64,000 nt of DNA from assembly GCF_006439055.1 (NCBI RefSeq), contig NZ_RCZC01000004.1, positions 312,620-376,619 of the forward strand, written 5' to 3'. Shown piece after piece: positions 52,540-62,644 of the stretch. The position numbers and the translations under genes are program-made. The notes beneath the pieces were generated by a model. It saw only the letters and a program-made list of their open reading frames with translations. It ran no database searches and was not told the DNA's origin. Numbering within the stretch: the first letter of the stretch is position 1; every line of letters begins with the position of its first letter. The stretch is from Sphingomonas glacialis (GTDB taxonomy: Bacteria > Pseudomonadota > Alphaproteobacteria > Sphingomonadales > Sphingomonadaceae).

Positions 52540-54293
52540 GCGCGTTTGCGTATATGGCCTTTCTCGCGCCGCAGGATATGGGCCGATCCGGGCGTCTCAC
52601 GGCTTTCATCGCGGCGTTGCAGGGCCATCCTGGCATGGACGTCGTGCACAAGAGCACCGCACTGCTGGTACTGGCCCCGCCCGAAACGCCGCGCGTGGAG
52701 GTATCGGCGGATGGCGGTGTCATCATCGGGTACGTATTCGACCGCGCGACGTCGTCGCGAGCGGTAACCTCACACTCCGATATGCTTGCGCCAGCCGCGC
52801 AATTCTCCAGATCGTATTGGGGGGGCTATGTCGCGCTGCGTTCACCCCATCTGACGCCCGAGGTCTTCCGTGACCCATCGGGCGCCGTGCCCTGTTATCA
52901 CGTTGAAATTGATGGGGTTCACGTGGTCACCTCGGTACCGAACTTGCTCTTCGATTTCAAACTGCTCGAACCCGAGGTCGATTGGTCGGTGATGGCCCAG
53001 GCCTTGGTGTATCATGACATCAAGCCAGCACGCACCGCCCTGCAGAATATCGCCGAAGTCCTGCCCGGAATGTCAGGGAAGCTCCATCCGACGGGGTTCG
53101 AAACGGCGTGCATATGGTCGCCGTGGCAGTTCATCGAACCCACTGCAGAAACGATCACCTTTGCCGGAGCAGTGCGCAAGGTGCGGCGCGCTGTCACGGA
53201 TTGCGGTACGGCCTGGAGCGGTTGCTTTGAGCGCCCGCTCTTTGAAATCTCAGGCGGACTCGATTCTGCCATTGTTGCAGCCGTCGCTGCCAAAGCGCCA
53301 GGAAGCGCGGCGATAACCTATGGCCCGGTAGTGGGTGATCCCAATGAAGTGCCTTATGCCAAGGCAGTCGCCGACCATTTCGGACTCGAGCTCGCGATCA
53401 TCGACGCGCGCCCCGATCTCGTCGATTTGAAAAGATCGAGCGCCGCAGGACTGCCTCGGCCCTATGCGCGAAGTTTCTCGCAGGCGTTCGATCAAGCTGC
53501 TCAACACCGGGCGCTGGCGATCGGCGCCGACGCATTCTTCTCAGGCGGCGGCGGCGACAGCGTGTTTTGTCACCTTCAATCTCTGTCTCCGATTTTCGAC
53601 CGTATGGCGTCCGAGGGGTTCGGTCTGGGCGTGCTTGCTTCGATGAACGACGTCGCTTGGCTCGGGAATACGAGCACCTGGGATATTGCTCGTCGCGTGA
53701 TCCGGCGACGCTTGAAGGCTCGAAAACCGCCATGGCGCGTCGATCATCGCCTGCTCAACCAAGATGCTGTCAAGACGCTTCCGTTTCCGCGCGAGACCCC
53801 CTGGGCGCGGGTCCCTGACACCGTCCCGCCAGGAAAGGCGGCGCATGTCTATTCTGTGATGATGATCCAGAACTTCCTCGAAGGTTTCCCACAAACGAAG
53901 GTCGCGCCTATCATCTCGCCGCTCCTCTCTCAGCCGGTGATGGAGGCCTGTCTTGCCGTCCCGACATGGCTGTGGTGCACGGGCGGCGTAAATCGGGCCG
54001 TTGCCCGCAGCGCCTTTGCCTCGTCGCTTCCGCCATCTGTCCTCGCACGCAGAGGCAAGGGCGCGTTCGACAGTTTTGCCGCTAAACTCATTGTGACGAA
54101 CCGGCCGGCGATCCGAGATCTTTTGTTTGGCGGTCTTCTGTCGAAACAAGGGCTGCTCGATGAACCGGCGATCGAAAATGCGCTGTCGGACGACGGCGCG
54201 CCGCACCGGGTACGGATCGCGCAACTCGTCGATGCCGAAGCCTGGGCGAGAAGTTGGAACGTCACGACGGCGTCGGAAGGCGCTGCTTCATGA
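52536..54293 (+). CDS. lasso peptide cyclase (asparagine-synthetase-like C protein)
   Basis: A 585-aa protein resembling asparagine synthetase B with a glutaminase-like N-terminal domain and an ATP-pyrophosphatase domain with SGGLDS at residues 239-244, the adenylate-binding loop. It adenylates the Asp8 side chain so that the Gly1 amine closes the ring. ATG 52536 overlaps the B stop (ATGA). Its 3' end overlaps the opposing isopeptidase gene by 32 nt, so the transcripts converge. Confidence 0.92.
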   Translation: MSAFAYMAFLAPQDMGRSGRLTAFIAALQGHPGMDVVHKSTALLVLAPPETPRVEVSADGGVIIGYVFDRATSSRAVTSHSDMLAPAAQFSRSYWGGYVALRSPHLTPEVFRDPSGAVPCYHVEIDGVHVVTSVPNLLFDFKLLEPEVDWSVMAQALVYHDIKPARTALQNIAEVLPGMSGKLHPTGFETACIWSPWQFIEPTAETITFAGAVRKVRRAVTDCGTAWSGCFERPLFEISGGLDSAIVAAVAAKAPGSAAITYGPVVGDPNEVPYAKAVADHFGLELAIIDARPDLVDLKRSSAAGLPRPYARSFSQAFDQAAQHRALAIGADAFFSGGGGDSVFCHLQSLSPIFDRMASEGFGLGVLASMNDVAWLGNTSTWDIARRVIRRRLKARKPPWRVDHRLLNQDAVKTLPFPRETPWARVPDTVPPGKAAHVYSVMMIQNFLEGFPQTKVAPIISPLLSQPVMEACLAVPTWLWCTGGVNRAVARSAFASSLPPSVLARRGKGAFDSFAAKLIVTNRPAIRDLLFGGLLSKQGLLDEPAIENALSDDGAPHRVRIAQLVDAEAWARSWNVTTASEGAAS

Positions 54294-56358
54294 TTTCCCA
54301 GCGCGCAACCTCATCGGAACGACTTAGGTCGCTCCTGCTGATGTCTCGCAGCCAGAAATCGAACCACGCGATGACGCGTTGATACTCCGCGAGACGGTGC
54401 GCGGGATGCCATTTGACATGATATTCGTCCGGAAAAACGTACATGTCGATAGCCTTTCCGGCCACCTGCAGCGTGCTGAACGTCTCAAGAGAATCCCGGT
54501 ATTCGCGGTCTGACACATGGAGGAGGATCGGTGCGGCGATCTTCGCGACATTGCACGCAATGGAAATCTCCAACCAGAAGGGGTCGCAGGCCCTGCCTGG
54601 AGCAGGAAATCCCGAGGAGATTTGCTCGTCGCGGAAGGCGATACCAGTTGCGAACATCGTCGTGCTGGGATCACCGCAACAGGTACTGAGCGCGACAGCT
54701 CGGAAGCGAGAGCGATGCGACAGAATATATTCGACCGTGGTAGCGCCGTCGCTCATTCCGGTGAGACCGATCCGCTCGCGATCGACGACCCCCAGCTTGA
54801 TCGCGGCGTCGACGCCGGCTTCGAGCGATGACACCAGCAACCGCCGATCGGCGTTGTTCGTGATGTTAGCACGCTGAAACTCAGAAAAGTTTCGTCCTTG
54901 CAGCGCGGTAGCGGGCCAGTTGGTTCGCTGGACCGAAAGGACAGCATAGCCTCGCGCGGCGAGCAAAAAGATTGGAATCTCGTCGCCCGTTCCTCCGCGG
55001 AGAAAACCCCGGCTTTCGTATTGAACGACGATCAGCGGGTGGCGCTCACCGGCTTTGTGATGGGGGGGCAAAACGAGATCGCCGTACGACGCGGTGCCGA
55101 CGCCTGCCGCCCATTGCAAGCGCCTGACCTGTCCCACAGCAACGGGAAAGTCCGGGTTGGGGTCGAACACGGTGCGCCGGGCGCCAGTCCGGACATCGAT
55201 CTCGACAATCGATCGCGGCCTGGTTGCCTGTTCGGCCGCGCACAGCAGGCGCGCCGCACTCCATTGGCATCCAAAGAGCGCGTCGGCCGTATCCAGAACC
55301 GCTTGTGGCGCCTTTTCCTTATCGAGCCTCCAGCGATAGAGCGTCTGGTGCCCGCCCTCCGCCGCGCTGCCGGCTCGAAGGAAGATGATGTCCATGGGGC
55401 CCGCCCACCACAGGCCGGCGACGCGTTCGGCGCAAATCGCTTCGGGGCATTTCAATTCCCGACCTTCGGCGACAACGTGAAGCGCGGCTGGACCTGTATA
55501 ACGGTCGGGGTCAGTTCTGATTGTCCACGCGCGAGCACCGCCGGAGGACAGGGCGAACGCATACGCGCCGATCGGCTTGCCCGCCAAATCCTGAACCGCT
55601 GATGGCGAAGGGCTGTCGACGACCGTCCCCGATCGCAAATCGAATGTCTGAACACGCATCGGGATGGGCAAGACGGGCCTGGGCGCCGTCTCGGTTAGCG
55701 GCCAAAAGCGCGCGTCATAATGAAAGCCTCTGAACCCCTCTTGCTCGATGGCCCGTTCGCCTTCGGCAACACCGGGCCGGCTTGTCACCAGAACGTGATA
55801 TCCATCGCGCGTCCAAGCCGCTTCACGGACATCCGAGATCAGATGCGTCAGGGGATGCGCCGGGCCGCCGCCCAGCGCGACAGTCCAGGCTTGTGTAACG
55901 CCGTGATCGCGACGCAGATATAGGAGCAGGCGACTGTCGGGTGACCATATGGGCGTTACGACAGCAGCTGCCCCATTTGGCATGTCGGGGATGCCGTGCG
56001 TGTCGCCCGCCATCGACACGAAATCGCCGCCGACGTCGAGAAAGCGGGGTGGGCGCTTGCCATCACGCGACAGCAGCATCACGCCGTGGCAGTAACCATC
56101 GGTCTCGGTGTCCGCCCGCCGAAGGATCAAGGCGAGCCACTTTCCATCGGGGGAAAGCGCGAAGGGTGCAGCGCTGCTGGCGCGATTATCGTGGCCTCCG
56201 AAATCGCGAAGCTCGACGAGGCTGCGGGCGCTCAGCGCTACCCTTGCGGCGCTCCGAGGTGGCATCAATCGTGCAGCGCAGTCCAATGGACCTGCACGCG
56301 CAGGGGTGCACCAGCCAATTGCGGCCGCAGCCACCACGAGCATCAGCCGGCTTACCAT
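54262..56358 (-). CDS. lasso peptide isopeptidase (prolyl-oligopeptidase fold)
   Basis: A 698-aa protein with a signal peptide (LMLVVAAAAIGWCTPARA), a beta-propeller N-terminal region (repeats such as FALSPDGKWLALIL, WSPDSRLLLYLRR) and a C-terminal alpha/beta-hydrolase with the nucleophile in GMSDG (Ser536) and the His region PDEYHVKWHPAH. It matches AtxE2-type enzymes that open the ring of a cognate lasso peptide in the periplasm. Its start overlaps the receptor stop by 7 nt, so it belongs to the receptor transcript. Confidence 0.9.
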   Translation of the reverse strand: MVSRLMLVVAAAAIGWCTPARAGPLDCAARLMPPRSAARVALSARSLVELRDFGGHDNRASSAAPFALSPDGKWLALILRRADTETDGYCHGVMLLSRDGKRPPRFLDVGGDFVSMAGDTHGIPDMPNGAAAVVTPIWSPDSRLLLYLRRDHGVTQAWTVALGGGPAHPLTHLISDVREAAWTRDGYHVLVTSRPGVAEGERAIEQEGFRGFHYDARFWPLTETAPRPVLPIPMRVQTFDLRSGTVVDSPSPSAVQDLAGKPIGAYAFALSSGGARAWTIRTDPDRYTGPAALHVVAEGRELKCPEAICAERVAGLWWAGPMDIIFLRAGSAAEGGHQTLYRWRLDKEKAPQAVLDTADALFGCQWSAARLLCAAEQATRPRSIVEIDVRTGARRTVFDPNPDFPVAVGQVRRLQWAAGVGTASYGDLVLPPHHKAGERHPLIVVQYESRGFLRGGTGDEIPIFLLAARGYAVLSVQRTNWPATALQGRNFSEFQRANITNNADRRLLVSSLEAGVDAAIKLGVVDRERIGLTGMSDGATTVEYILSHRSRFRAVALSTCCGDPSTTMFATGIAFRDEQISSGFPAPGRACDPFWLEISIACNVAKIAAPILLHVSDREYRDSLETFSTLQVAGKAIDMYVFPDEYHVKWHPAHRLAEYQRVIAWFDFWLRDISRSDLSRSDEVARWEIMKQRLPTPS

Positions 56359-59270
56359 TCTTTGGTGACCTGAAAGGAGATCACCCGCTTCATCGGATTG
56401 GCGTTTTCCGGATCGTAGGCGCTGCCGTAGCTACCGATATAGTAAGCGGCGTAGGGCGGATCGCGGTCGAACAGGTTGGTACCGTTCAGGGCAAGGCGGA
56501 GGCCTTTGAACGGGCCGTGCGCGTCGTCGAAGCGATAGCTGAGTTGTAGATCGAATGTCGTCCAGGGTGAGACGTGCTGCGGCAACGGGTTAGACGTGTT
56601 CGTGTAGCCGGCGACATAGTTACAGAACAGCACGGCACCAAAAGTGGACGAGGTCCATGCGAGTCGACCGCGCCCTCGCAGATCCACCGGATTGCCGAGC
56701 GTGTTGACGACATCGTTAAACGGGGCATTGGCGGTGAGCCCCTGCCGAATGAATAAGATATAGGTCGCATTCGCCCCGACTTCGGCCCGACCCCCGAACA
56801 GATCTGTCGCGTACTCGAGCGTCGCATCCAGTCCCGTTTCCTTGACGACCGAAAGGTTTTTCAGGCGAGCATCCACTACCGCGGCAAAGGGCTCGGTCGG
56901 GGAGATATTATCGTAATCGACAAAGCCCGGCGCCGCGTAAAGCGCTGCGACACGCGCCGGGGATGGATTGGCTTGCGTGATCCCCGCATAGACCGACCGG
57001 TTGGTGAGGAAGCTGTACAATTGGGCAGCGGCAGATGCGATGCGGTCGCGATAAACGATATTGAAATAGGTCAGTCCGGCATGAAAACCTGGAAGGGCTG
57101 CCGGGCGTAGATCCCAGCCCAGCGTCCACGTCGTCGCCTTTTCGGGCCGCAAATTCGGGTCATTTCCGCGCAGGACGATGACGTTCGCCATTCCGGACGG
57201 TGCGCGCGGGTCGGGTATTGCGGTCGAAAAGCTGAATGTATTTCCCGGGAGCTGTTGAAGCTCGCTGAAGCTGGGCGCCCGGAACGACGTGCCATAGGTG
57301 CCGCGGAGCGTGAGGCCGTTTGTCGGCTCCCAGGACACCCCGACCTTCGGGTTCGTCGTATTGCCGACGTCGCTATACCGCTCGGTCCGCAGCGCCATCG
57401 ACACATCGATTCGGTGGAAGCCGGGAAGAGTGAGACCACCGCCGAAGACCGGCACGAGCAATTCGCCATAGGCCGCTTTCACCCGCCTCGCGCCTGGAAA
57501 AATGGCCGGCGCAAGTGTCACGGGCGTCAGCGTCGAGCTATCCGAAATCGTGCCGTTATCGGTGAACTTCTCGAAACGATACTCCCCTCCGACCGCCAAC
57601 CGAACATCGCCCGCCGGAAGCGAAAAAAGCGGCCCATCAGCGCTAAGCGATGACGACCAGGTGACCGACCCAAAGGCATTATGGGTCGATCCACGGATTG
57701 CATCGATCGTCGCTGGGTTCGTGGAAGGGCCGTCGCCGAACAGATTATAGGCCGTTGCCGGATTGGTATCGGCCAACGCCAGTGCGAGCCGCGCGGTATT
57801 GACGCGGTTGAGGATGTCAGATGTCTGAAACGCTTTCCCCCAAGAGCCGCGTAGGTCGATCGTCCAAGGGCCGCGCTTGGACTGGAGGCCGAGCGTACCA
57901 CCATAGCCATCTGCCCGGCCGGCCCGGGTCTCGTTCCCGAGATCGCGGTTGAAAGCGTAATTGACGCCGACCGGCAGGTGGGTGCCGACTGGATCGACAT
58001 AGAAGGGGTTGGTCACCGGTACCGTGCGCCGCCGGTCGAAACTGGGCCGCTCTCGGACGTCGTATCGCCGGAGCGTGAGAAGGCCGTTTGCGTAGAAGCG
58101 GAAGCCGTCGCCGAGCTCTTGGCTGAGCGCCGCGAAACCCGAATGCCGCTGTTGCTCGGGAAGGATATCGGCACCGTCCCAGGAGTCGGCCAGATTGACC
58201 GTGCCCGCCTTGAGTTGTGATGCTGTCAGCCCGACACCGTTCTGTCCCGCTGGGATCGCGAACGACGTACCACCAGCGTAAATGGTGCCTGGACTGGCGT
58301 AATTGGTGCGATGATCGGCCCCGCCGAATGCCTGCAAATCATCCGTCGCAAAATCGCGATCCGAAGCTCGCAGGCGGTTCCGCTTATAGAATTCGTAGGC
58401 CAGGACGAGATGCCCGCCGGACCAATGCGTGCCGACAATCTGGCTCGCCTGGAACTCTTGCGCCGCGCCATCGGCCGAGCCGTATCGCAAACTGGTTTCT
58501 GCACCTTGGAAGTTCAGGCGCGGTATGATGTTGACGACGCCGGCAACGGCGTCGGAGCCGTAGATGGCGGACGACCCATCGGCGATGACCTCCATACGCT
58601 CGATCGCGGACACCGGGATCATCGAGACGTCGGAGAATAGGCCACCATAGCCACTGAGCGGCGCGCGATCGCCATTCAGCAGCACCAGGGTGGAGGACGC
58701 CCCGAGCCCGCGCAGGTTGATGCTCGCGCCTTGCGTAGCGTTGAGATTGGCGTTGTCGTCGAATGTGCCGCTGGTGCTGTCGTTTGGACCGCCCCCAAAA
58801 TTCTGCGGGATAGATTGAAGGATCTGCTGGGTCGTCGCGAAGCCGCTCTCGTCGATCGCCTTACGATCGATCGAGATTACCGACGACCCGACAGGACCGC
58901 GCCCCCGGATCCGCGTTCCCGTGACCAATAGGTCCGGTCCACCGCCGTCGCCCTCGATTGCGGTTTCCCGTTGGATCACGAGCGTATTGCCGACAGCGAC
59001 CGCCTGCAGGCCTGTTCCCCGGAGCAACAGCGAGATCGCCTCGAAAGCCGTGTAATGCCCCTTGATTGCCTTCGATTTCAGGCCTTCTGCCAGCACCGAG
59101 GGTACGATGACTTGCTGCCCAGACTGCAGGGCGACCTGCTGAAGCGCCAGTTGAAGACTTTGCGCGGCTATGTCGAAGTCGCGCGGGCGATCGCTCTGGG
59201 CGGCGGCGGGCGTCGCCAAGGCGATCACGGCCGTGGTGGTGAGCATCCAAATCGTCTTGTGCAGTAACAT
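56352..59270 (-). CDS. TonB-dependent receptor with STN signalling domain
   Basis: A 972-aa outer-membrane receptor. Signal peptide (IWMLTTTAVIALATPAAA), then an STN domain at about residues 30-105 (FDIAAQSLQLALQQVALQSG, GHYTAFEAISLLLRGTGLQA), plug (TGTRIRGRGPVGSSVISI, TQQILQSIPQNFGG, VLLNGDRAPL) and a 22-strand barrel ending in ISFQVTKEW. STN domains relay to FecR. It most likely imports the lasso peptide, with ATG 59270 or 59276 as start. Confidence 0.9.
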   Translation of the reverse strand: MLLHKTIWMLTTTAVIALATPAAAQSDRPRDFDIAAQSLQLALQQVALQSGQQVIVPSVLAEGLKSKAIKGHYTAFEAISLLLRGTGLQAVAVGNTLVIQRETAIEGDGGGPDLLVTGTRIRGRGPVGSSVISIDRKAIDESGFATTQQILQSIPQNFGGGPNDSTSGTFDDNANLNATQGASINLRGLGASSTLVLLNGDRAPLSGYGGLFSDVSMIPVSAIERMEVIADGSSAIYGSDAVAGVVNIIPRLNFQGAETSLRYGSADGAAQEFQASQIVGTHWSGGHLVLAYEFYKRNRLRASDRDFATDDLQAFGGADHRTNYASPGTIYAGGTSFAIPAGQNGVGLTASQLKAGTVNLADSWDGADILPEQQRHSGFAALSQELGDGFRFYANGLLTLRRYDVRERPSFDRRRTVPVTNPFYVDPVGTHLPVGVNYAFNRDLGNETRAGRADGYGGTLGLQSKRGPWTIDLRGSWGKAFQTSDILNRVNTARLALALADTNPATAYNLFGDGPSTNPATIDAIRGSTHNAFGSVTWSSSLSADGPLFSLPAGDVRLAVGGEYRFEKFTDNGTISDSSTLTPVTLAPAIFPGARRVKAAYGELLVPVFGGGLTLPGFHRIDVSMALRTERYSDVGNTTNPKVGVSWEPTNGLTLRGTYGTSFRAPSFSELQQLPGNTFSFSTAIPDPRAPSGMANVIVLRGNDPNLRPEKATTWTLGWDLRPAALPGFHAGLTYFNIVYRDRIASAAAQLYSFLTNRSVYAGITQANPSPARVAALYAAPGFVDYDNISPTEPFAAVVDARLKNLSVVKETGLDATLEYATDLFGGRAEVGANATYILFIRQGLTANAPFNDVVNTLGNPVDLRGRGRLAWTSSTFGAVLFCNYVAGYTNTSNPLPQHVSPWTTFDLQLSYRFDDAHGPFKGLRLALNGTNLFDRDPPYAAYYIGSYGSAYDPENANPMKRVISFQVTKEW

Positions 59271-59369
59271 TATCATTCCCCCGCTGCCGGGCCGCAACTG
59301 CGGCGCGGAGGGGAAGACAACGCGGGATCAAATCACCCCCCGTTTTATTTGAGCGGGGACGAATGGCGT

Positions 59370-60365
59370 TTAGCCACGTCGCAGGACGATGTCGCCGTTG
59401 GGCGTATGATCCGCTCGAAGCGAAAACGCCGCGGCGATGCCCGCGGCGAGCTGATTGATAGGGAGGGGACGGAAAGCGCCTGTTACCAGCAAAGAACCCA
59501 GGTTTGGTTCCGCGAGCCGGATCTTGGTTTTCGAATAGCGGTTGGTCTGTTCGAGGAGGTCGGCAAGCGGAGTCTTGTCGAAACCGAGCATGCCGCTCGT
59601 CCATTGGTCCTCGCCTTTTCGCAGCGGTGCGATTGTGGCTGGAGTTCGCGGCGTCGTGGTACGCAGCGTTTGACCTGCGATCATGTGTGCAGCGCCGGCG
59701 GCGGCTTGCGTGACGTCGACCTTGCCTCGCAACAAATCCACACGAAGCGAACCGCGATCGATAAAGACGTCGAAAACCGTACCCTTGGCCGTGACGGCGT
59801 GCCCGGCCGCCTCGACGATGAAAGGACGAGCGGCATCATGGGCGACATCGAACCGTGCCCTGCCACTGAGCAGACGGACGGCACGCGCTGTATCGGACAG
59901 CGCGACATCGACCCGGCTGTTCGTATCCAGGATCATCGTCGAACCGTCGGTGAGGCGCTGCTGCCGGATTTGGCCGATCCGCGTTGAATAGTTTCCGTTT
60001 TTTGCCGCCATCGCACCAGGGTCGGAAAACGGACGGCTGCTTACAATTATCGCGCTCGTGACGCTCAGCACGACGAGCGCTGCGGCGGCGATTCCGTAAA
60101 AGACGGGTCTTGGGCGACTCGCGAAGGATCGCGCACGCGAGAGACTACGATGGCGCGCCGTGTCGCTATGGCGCATCGCCGAAGCAAGCGTATCCGCGCG
60201 TTCGATGCGTGCATAGGCCTCGCGATGTCGCGGATCGCGTGCGCGCCAGCGCTCGAATTCCAGACGCGATAGCGCTGCATCGGGCCCGGTCATGCGGGCA
60301 CGCCAGTCAGCCGCTGCGATACGGAGAGTTTCCTCGGCCTCCCCGTGGCCGCCTGTCTTTGCCAT
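59370..60365 (-). CDS. FecR/PupR-like anti-sigma regulator
   Basis: A 331-aa protein. Cytoplasmic anti-sigma domain (about 1-80, FERWRARDPRHREAYARIER), one transmembrane helix (about 88-110) and periplasmic FecR domain (GNYSTRIGQIRQQRLTDGST, VSLSDTARAV-like) with a C-terminal STN-like part. It receives the signal from the receptor STN domain. The start overlaps the sigma gene stop (TGATG). Confidence 0.9.
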   Translation of the reverse strand: MAKTGGHGEAEETLRIAAADWRARMTGPDAALSRLEFERWRARDPRHREAYARIERADTLASAMRHSDTARHRSLSRARSFASRPRPVFYGIAAAALVVLSVTSAIIVSSRPFSDPGAMAAKNGNYSTRIGQIRQQRLTDGSTMILDTNSRVDVALSDTARAVRLLSGRARFDVAHDAARPFIVEAAGHAVTAKGTVFDVFIDRGSLRVDLLRGKVDVTQAAAGAAHMIAGQTLRTTTPRTPATIAPLRKGEDQWTSGMLGFDKTPLADLLEQTNRYSKTKIRLAEPNLGSLLVTGAFRPLPINQLAAGIAAAFSLRADHTPNGDIVLRRG

Positions 60366-60919
60366 CAGCGCAGATCCAGCACGCGGTCCAAATGTGCGAG
60401 CGCCCGGCTTATCTGCTTCTCGACGCCTTTGACCGACATTCCGGTATGCTCGGCAATCTCCGGATAGGTCATGCCATCAAGCCGACTCGCCATGTAAATC
60501 TCCCGCGTCTTCGGCTTCATGCTGCGCATTGCGACTTCGAGCCGCGCGAGACTATCACGCGCCTCCAACCGTGAAAGCTCGGACGGTCCAGCGACGGGGT
60601 GATCGTGTATATCGACATGAGCGGCATCAAGATGGCGCATAGCAGCCTTTGCGCGATTACGCAGGAGGTTGCGAGCAGTGGCCAGCAGATAGGCCCTGGG
60701 ATTCAAGATCTGACCAGCGCGCATCGCATCGCTGGCCGAGAGTTTCATAAAGGCTTCCTGGGTCAGATCGCTCGCCTCGTCGGCAGAGGCCCAAGAGCGC
60801 GCGAAGAAGCGCATGAGCGTGAGTCGCTGGTCACGGTAAAGCATCTCAAGTTCGACGGCACGTGGCGGAGCCCCGCGCTCGGGCGTGAGATCTTCAGCTC
60901 TGGGGACGTCTTTTCGCAC
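60365..60919 (-). CDS. FecI-type ECF sigma factor
   Basis: A 184-aa ECF sigma: region 2 (LTLMRFFARSWASADEASDL, TQEAFMKLSASDA, NPRAYLLATARNLLRNRAK) and region 4 (MKPKTREIYMASRLDGMTYPEIAEHTGMSVKGV). The GTG start at 60919 with GGAGG 6 nt upstream gives the normal length; a 100-residue upstream extension is not coding-like. It should activate the receptor-isopeptidase operon when the peptide is sensed. Confidence 0.9.
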   Translation of the reverse strand: MRKDVPRAEDLTPERGAPPRAVELEMLYRDQRLTLMRFFARSWASADEASDLTQEAFMKLSASDAMRAGQILNPRAYLLATARNLLRNRAKAAMRHLDAAHVDIHDHPVAGPSELSRLEARDSLARLEVAMRSMKPKTREIYMASRLDGMTYPEIAEHTGMSVKGVEKQISRALAHLDRVLDLR

Positions 60920-61277
60920 CGCCTGCCTCCAAGTCTTGCGAGACAGGCGGGCGTGAAGCCGGGCGTTGAGAACAAGTTTGAGACCTTGCGCTGACGCCTT
61001 TAGCGGTGAAGCCTGGACATACGCGCCAGCCACCCGGACAGAACACGTCCGACGGTATTTTCTGCTCAACAAGGTTCTCACGCCTCGACGTCCCCTGCCA
61101 GGTGACGCACTTCTAGGCATACGGACGCCGCGATTATAATCAAGCCATCTTAGCGCATTTTTGATAGCAACTATCTGAGAAATGGTCCTGTTGTCGTTGG
61201 CTAGCAGGCTCGCGCACAAGATGAGCGCGATCGCGCGAGGCTTGCCGAATTAGGGACAGAGCCGGAAGGAGCGCGGA

Positions 61278-62042
61278 ATGTCCGACGTCGCGCAGGGCGA
61301 TGAGCGTCACTGGATCTGTCCACCGCGAACAGAACCGTCGGCGGATTGGTTGCAGGCGATCACACGGTGGTCGGCCGCGATCGGCCCGCTATCGCTGGCC
61401 TATTCTCGGCAGCCGTCATCGTTCGGATTGGAGCTTCGAACGGCATATTACGCTTTGCTGCGCGAAACGGACCTTTCGCCTTCGGACAACGACTTTTGGG
61501 CGAACAAATGCCGTACCCTGTTCGCACGGCCGGCGGTCGAGCCGATCGTAACCTCCTTCTGGAAACGACCCGGAAACCTTGCGCTCGACCGCGAAAGTGC
61601 GTTGCACCTTGCCACTTTGCTAGCTGGGCAGTCCGTCGGTTACCGCAAGGTACGGGCGGTAGGCCGGTCGTGGCGAGGCGATGTCCATTTCGAGCCTTTG
61701 GCAATTGCAACCGGGTGGCAGGCGGTGATTTCAGAAGAAATCCGACACGAGCGGCGGGGCCAGCCAATCTATGTGTTCGCACGAACGATCATGGCGCACC
61801 CCTTCACTGACGGAAATGGGCGGTTTGCAAGAGTATTGTTCGCATCGATCCTTGCGCGGGAGTTCGGCCTGCCTCTGCCCTGCATCGCCTTCGCGCCCTC
61901 CTTCTACCGTTATGGCGAGCGCCTCCATGATGCGATGGCGTGGCTTTCGATAAGGGGAGATTGGCAGCGACTGACACAGGTCATGATCGAGATTGTGGAT
62001 GACGCAGTGAATCTGACCAAGATGGCGTCTTCGGTCACGTAG
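61278..62042 (+). CDS. Fic-domain AMP-transferase-like protein
   Basis: A 254-aa protein with the Fic core motif HPFTDGNGRFAR at about residues 174-185, matching H-x-F-x-[D/E]-G-N-G-R-x-x-R. The N-terminal part (about 1-110) has a helical region; no clear inhibitory motif was noted. Fic proteins AMPylate or otherwise modify targets and often serve as toxins. GGAG precedes ATG 61278. It sits next to the lasso uptake operon but is divergent from it. The decayed VbhA-like antitoxin is 24 kb away. Confidence 0.85.
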   Translation: MSDVAQGDERHWICPPRTEPSADWLQAITRWSAAIGPLSLAYSRQPSSFGLELRTAYYALLRETDLSPSDNDFWANKCRTLFARPAVEPIVTSFWKRPGNLALDRESALHLATLLAGQSVGYRKVRAVGRSWRGDVHFEPLAIATGWQAVISEEIRHERRGQPIYVFARTIMAHPFTDGNGRFARVLFASILAREFGLPLPCIAFAPSFYRYGERLHDAMAWLSIRGDWQRLTQVMIEIVDDAVNLTKMASSVT

Positions 62043-62139
62043 CCCGTCTCTATGAACGCCGCCGCTCGATCGCATCGCCTGATCTGCGCAATGATGTCCA
62101 GGCGGACCGGTCGTCAAAGCGAGGCACTAAGAACATCGA

Positions 62140-62438
62140 AGTGCATCCGCTGCGAAATGCGGCTCGTTTTCTTGGATACGTGGCGTTTTATTCGCGCGGC
62201 AAGCCAGTCCAGGATCAAGCAGTCGATCCTAAGCAAGCATGGGCTTTATCTGGAGCTGCGGCTCGCGTTGCCATTGTACCGACGATCGACGCGTGGTGTC
62301 GTCCCGACCGAGCCGGGGGTGCGCTTTCTCGTGATAGCACGACAGATCATCGAGGACATCGACACGCTTGCCGGTGTGTCACTCTACCTCGCAACGGGCG
62401 AAGCCGGCATCCTGCGCTTGGGATTTGTGGCGCACTAG
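62140..62438 (+). pseudogene. truncated LysR-like regulator
   Basis: The plus strand contains an LysR N-terminal helix-turn-helix: ARFLGYVAFYSRG in one frame, then IKQSILSKHGLYLELRLALP, LYRRSTRGVVPTEPGVRFLV, ARQIIEDIDTLAG in another, then a stop at 62438. A frameshift and missing effector domain mark it as a pseudogene. Confidence 0.65.
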
Positions 62439-62644
62439 CGACGCCAGACCTGTCAGCAGGCCCGATGGGCTATCGTTTGGACTTTCTGAAACTCGAAACC
62501 ACGCAGCGGCGCAAAATCACGGGCTGAGGCGACGGTTTTGAGGCGACCGACCGGCTATCGATAGCAAAGAGTCAAAGTTCAAAATGATACATGCCCATGG
62601 TTTAATGCACCTGCCTCACGCGACCTGACGCAAGGGCTCGGTGG

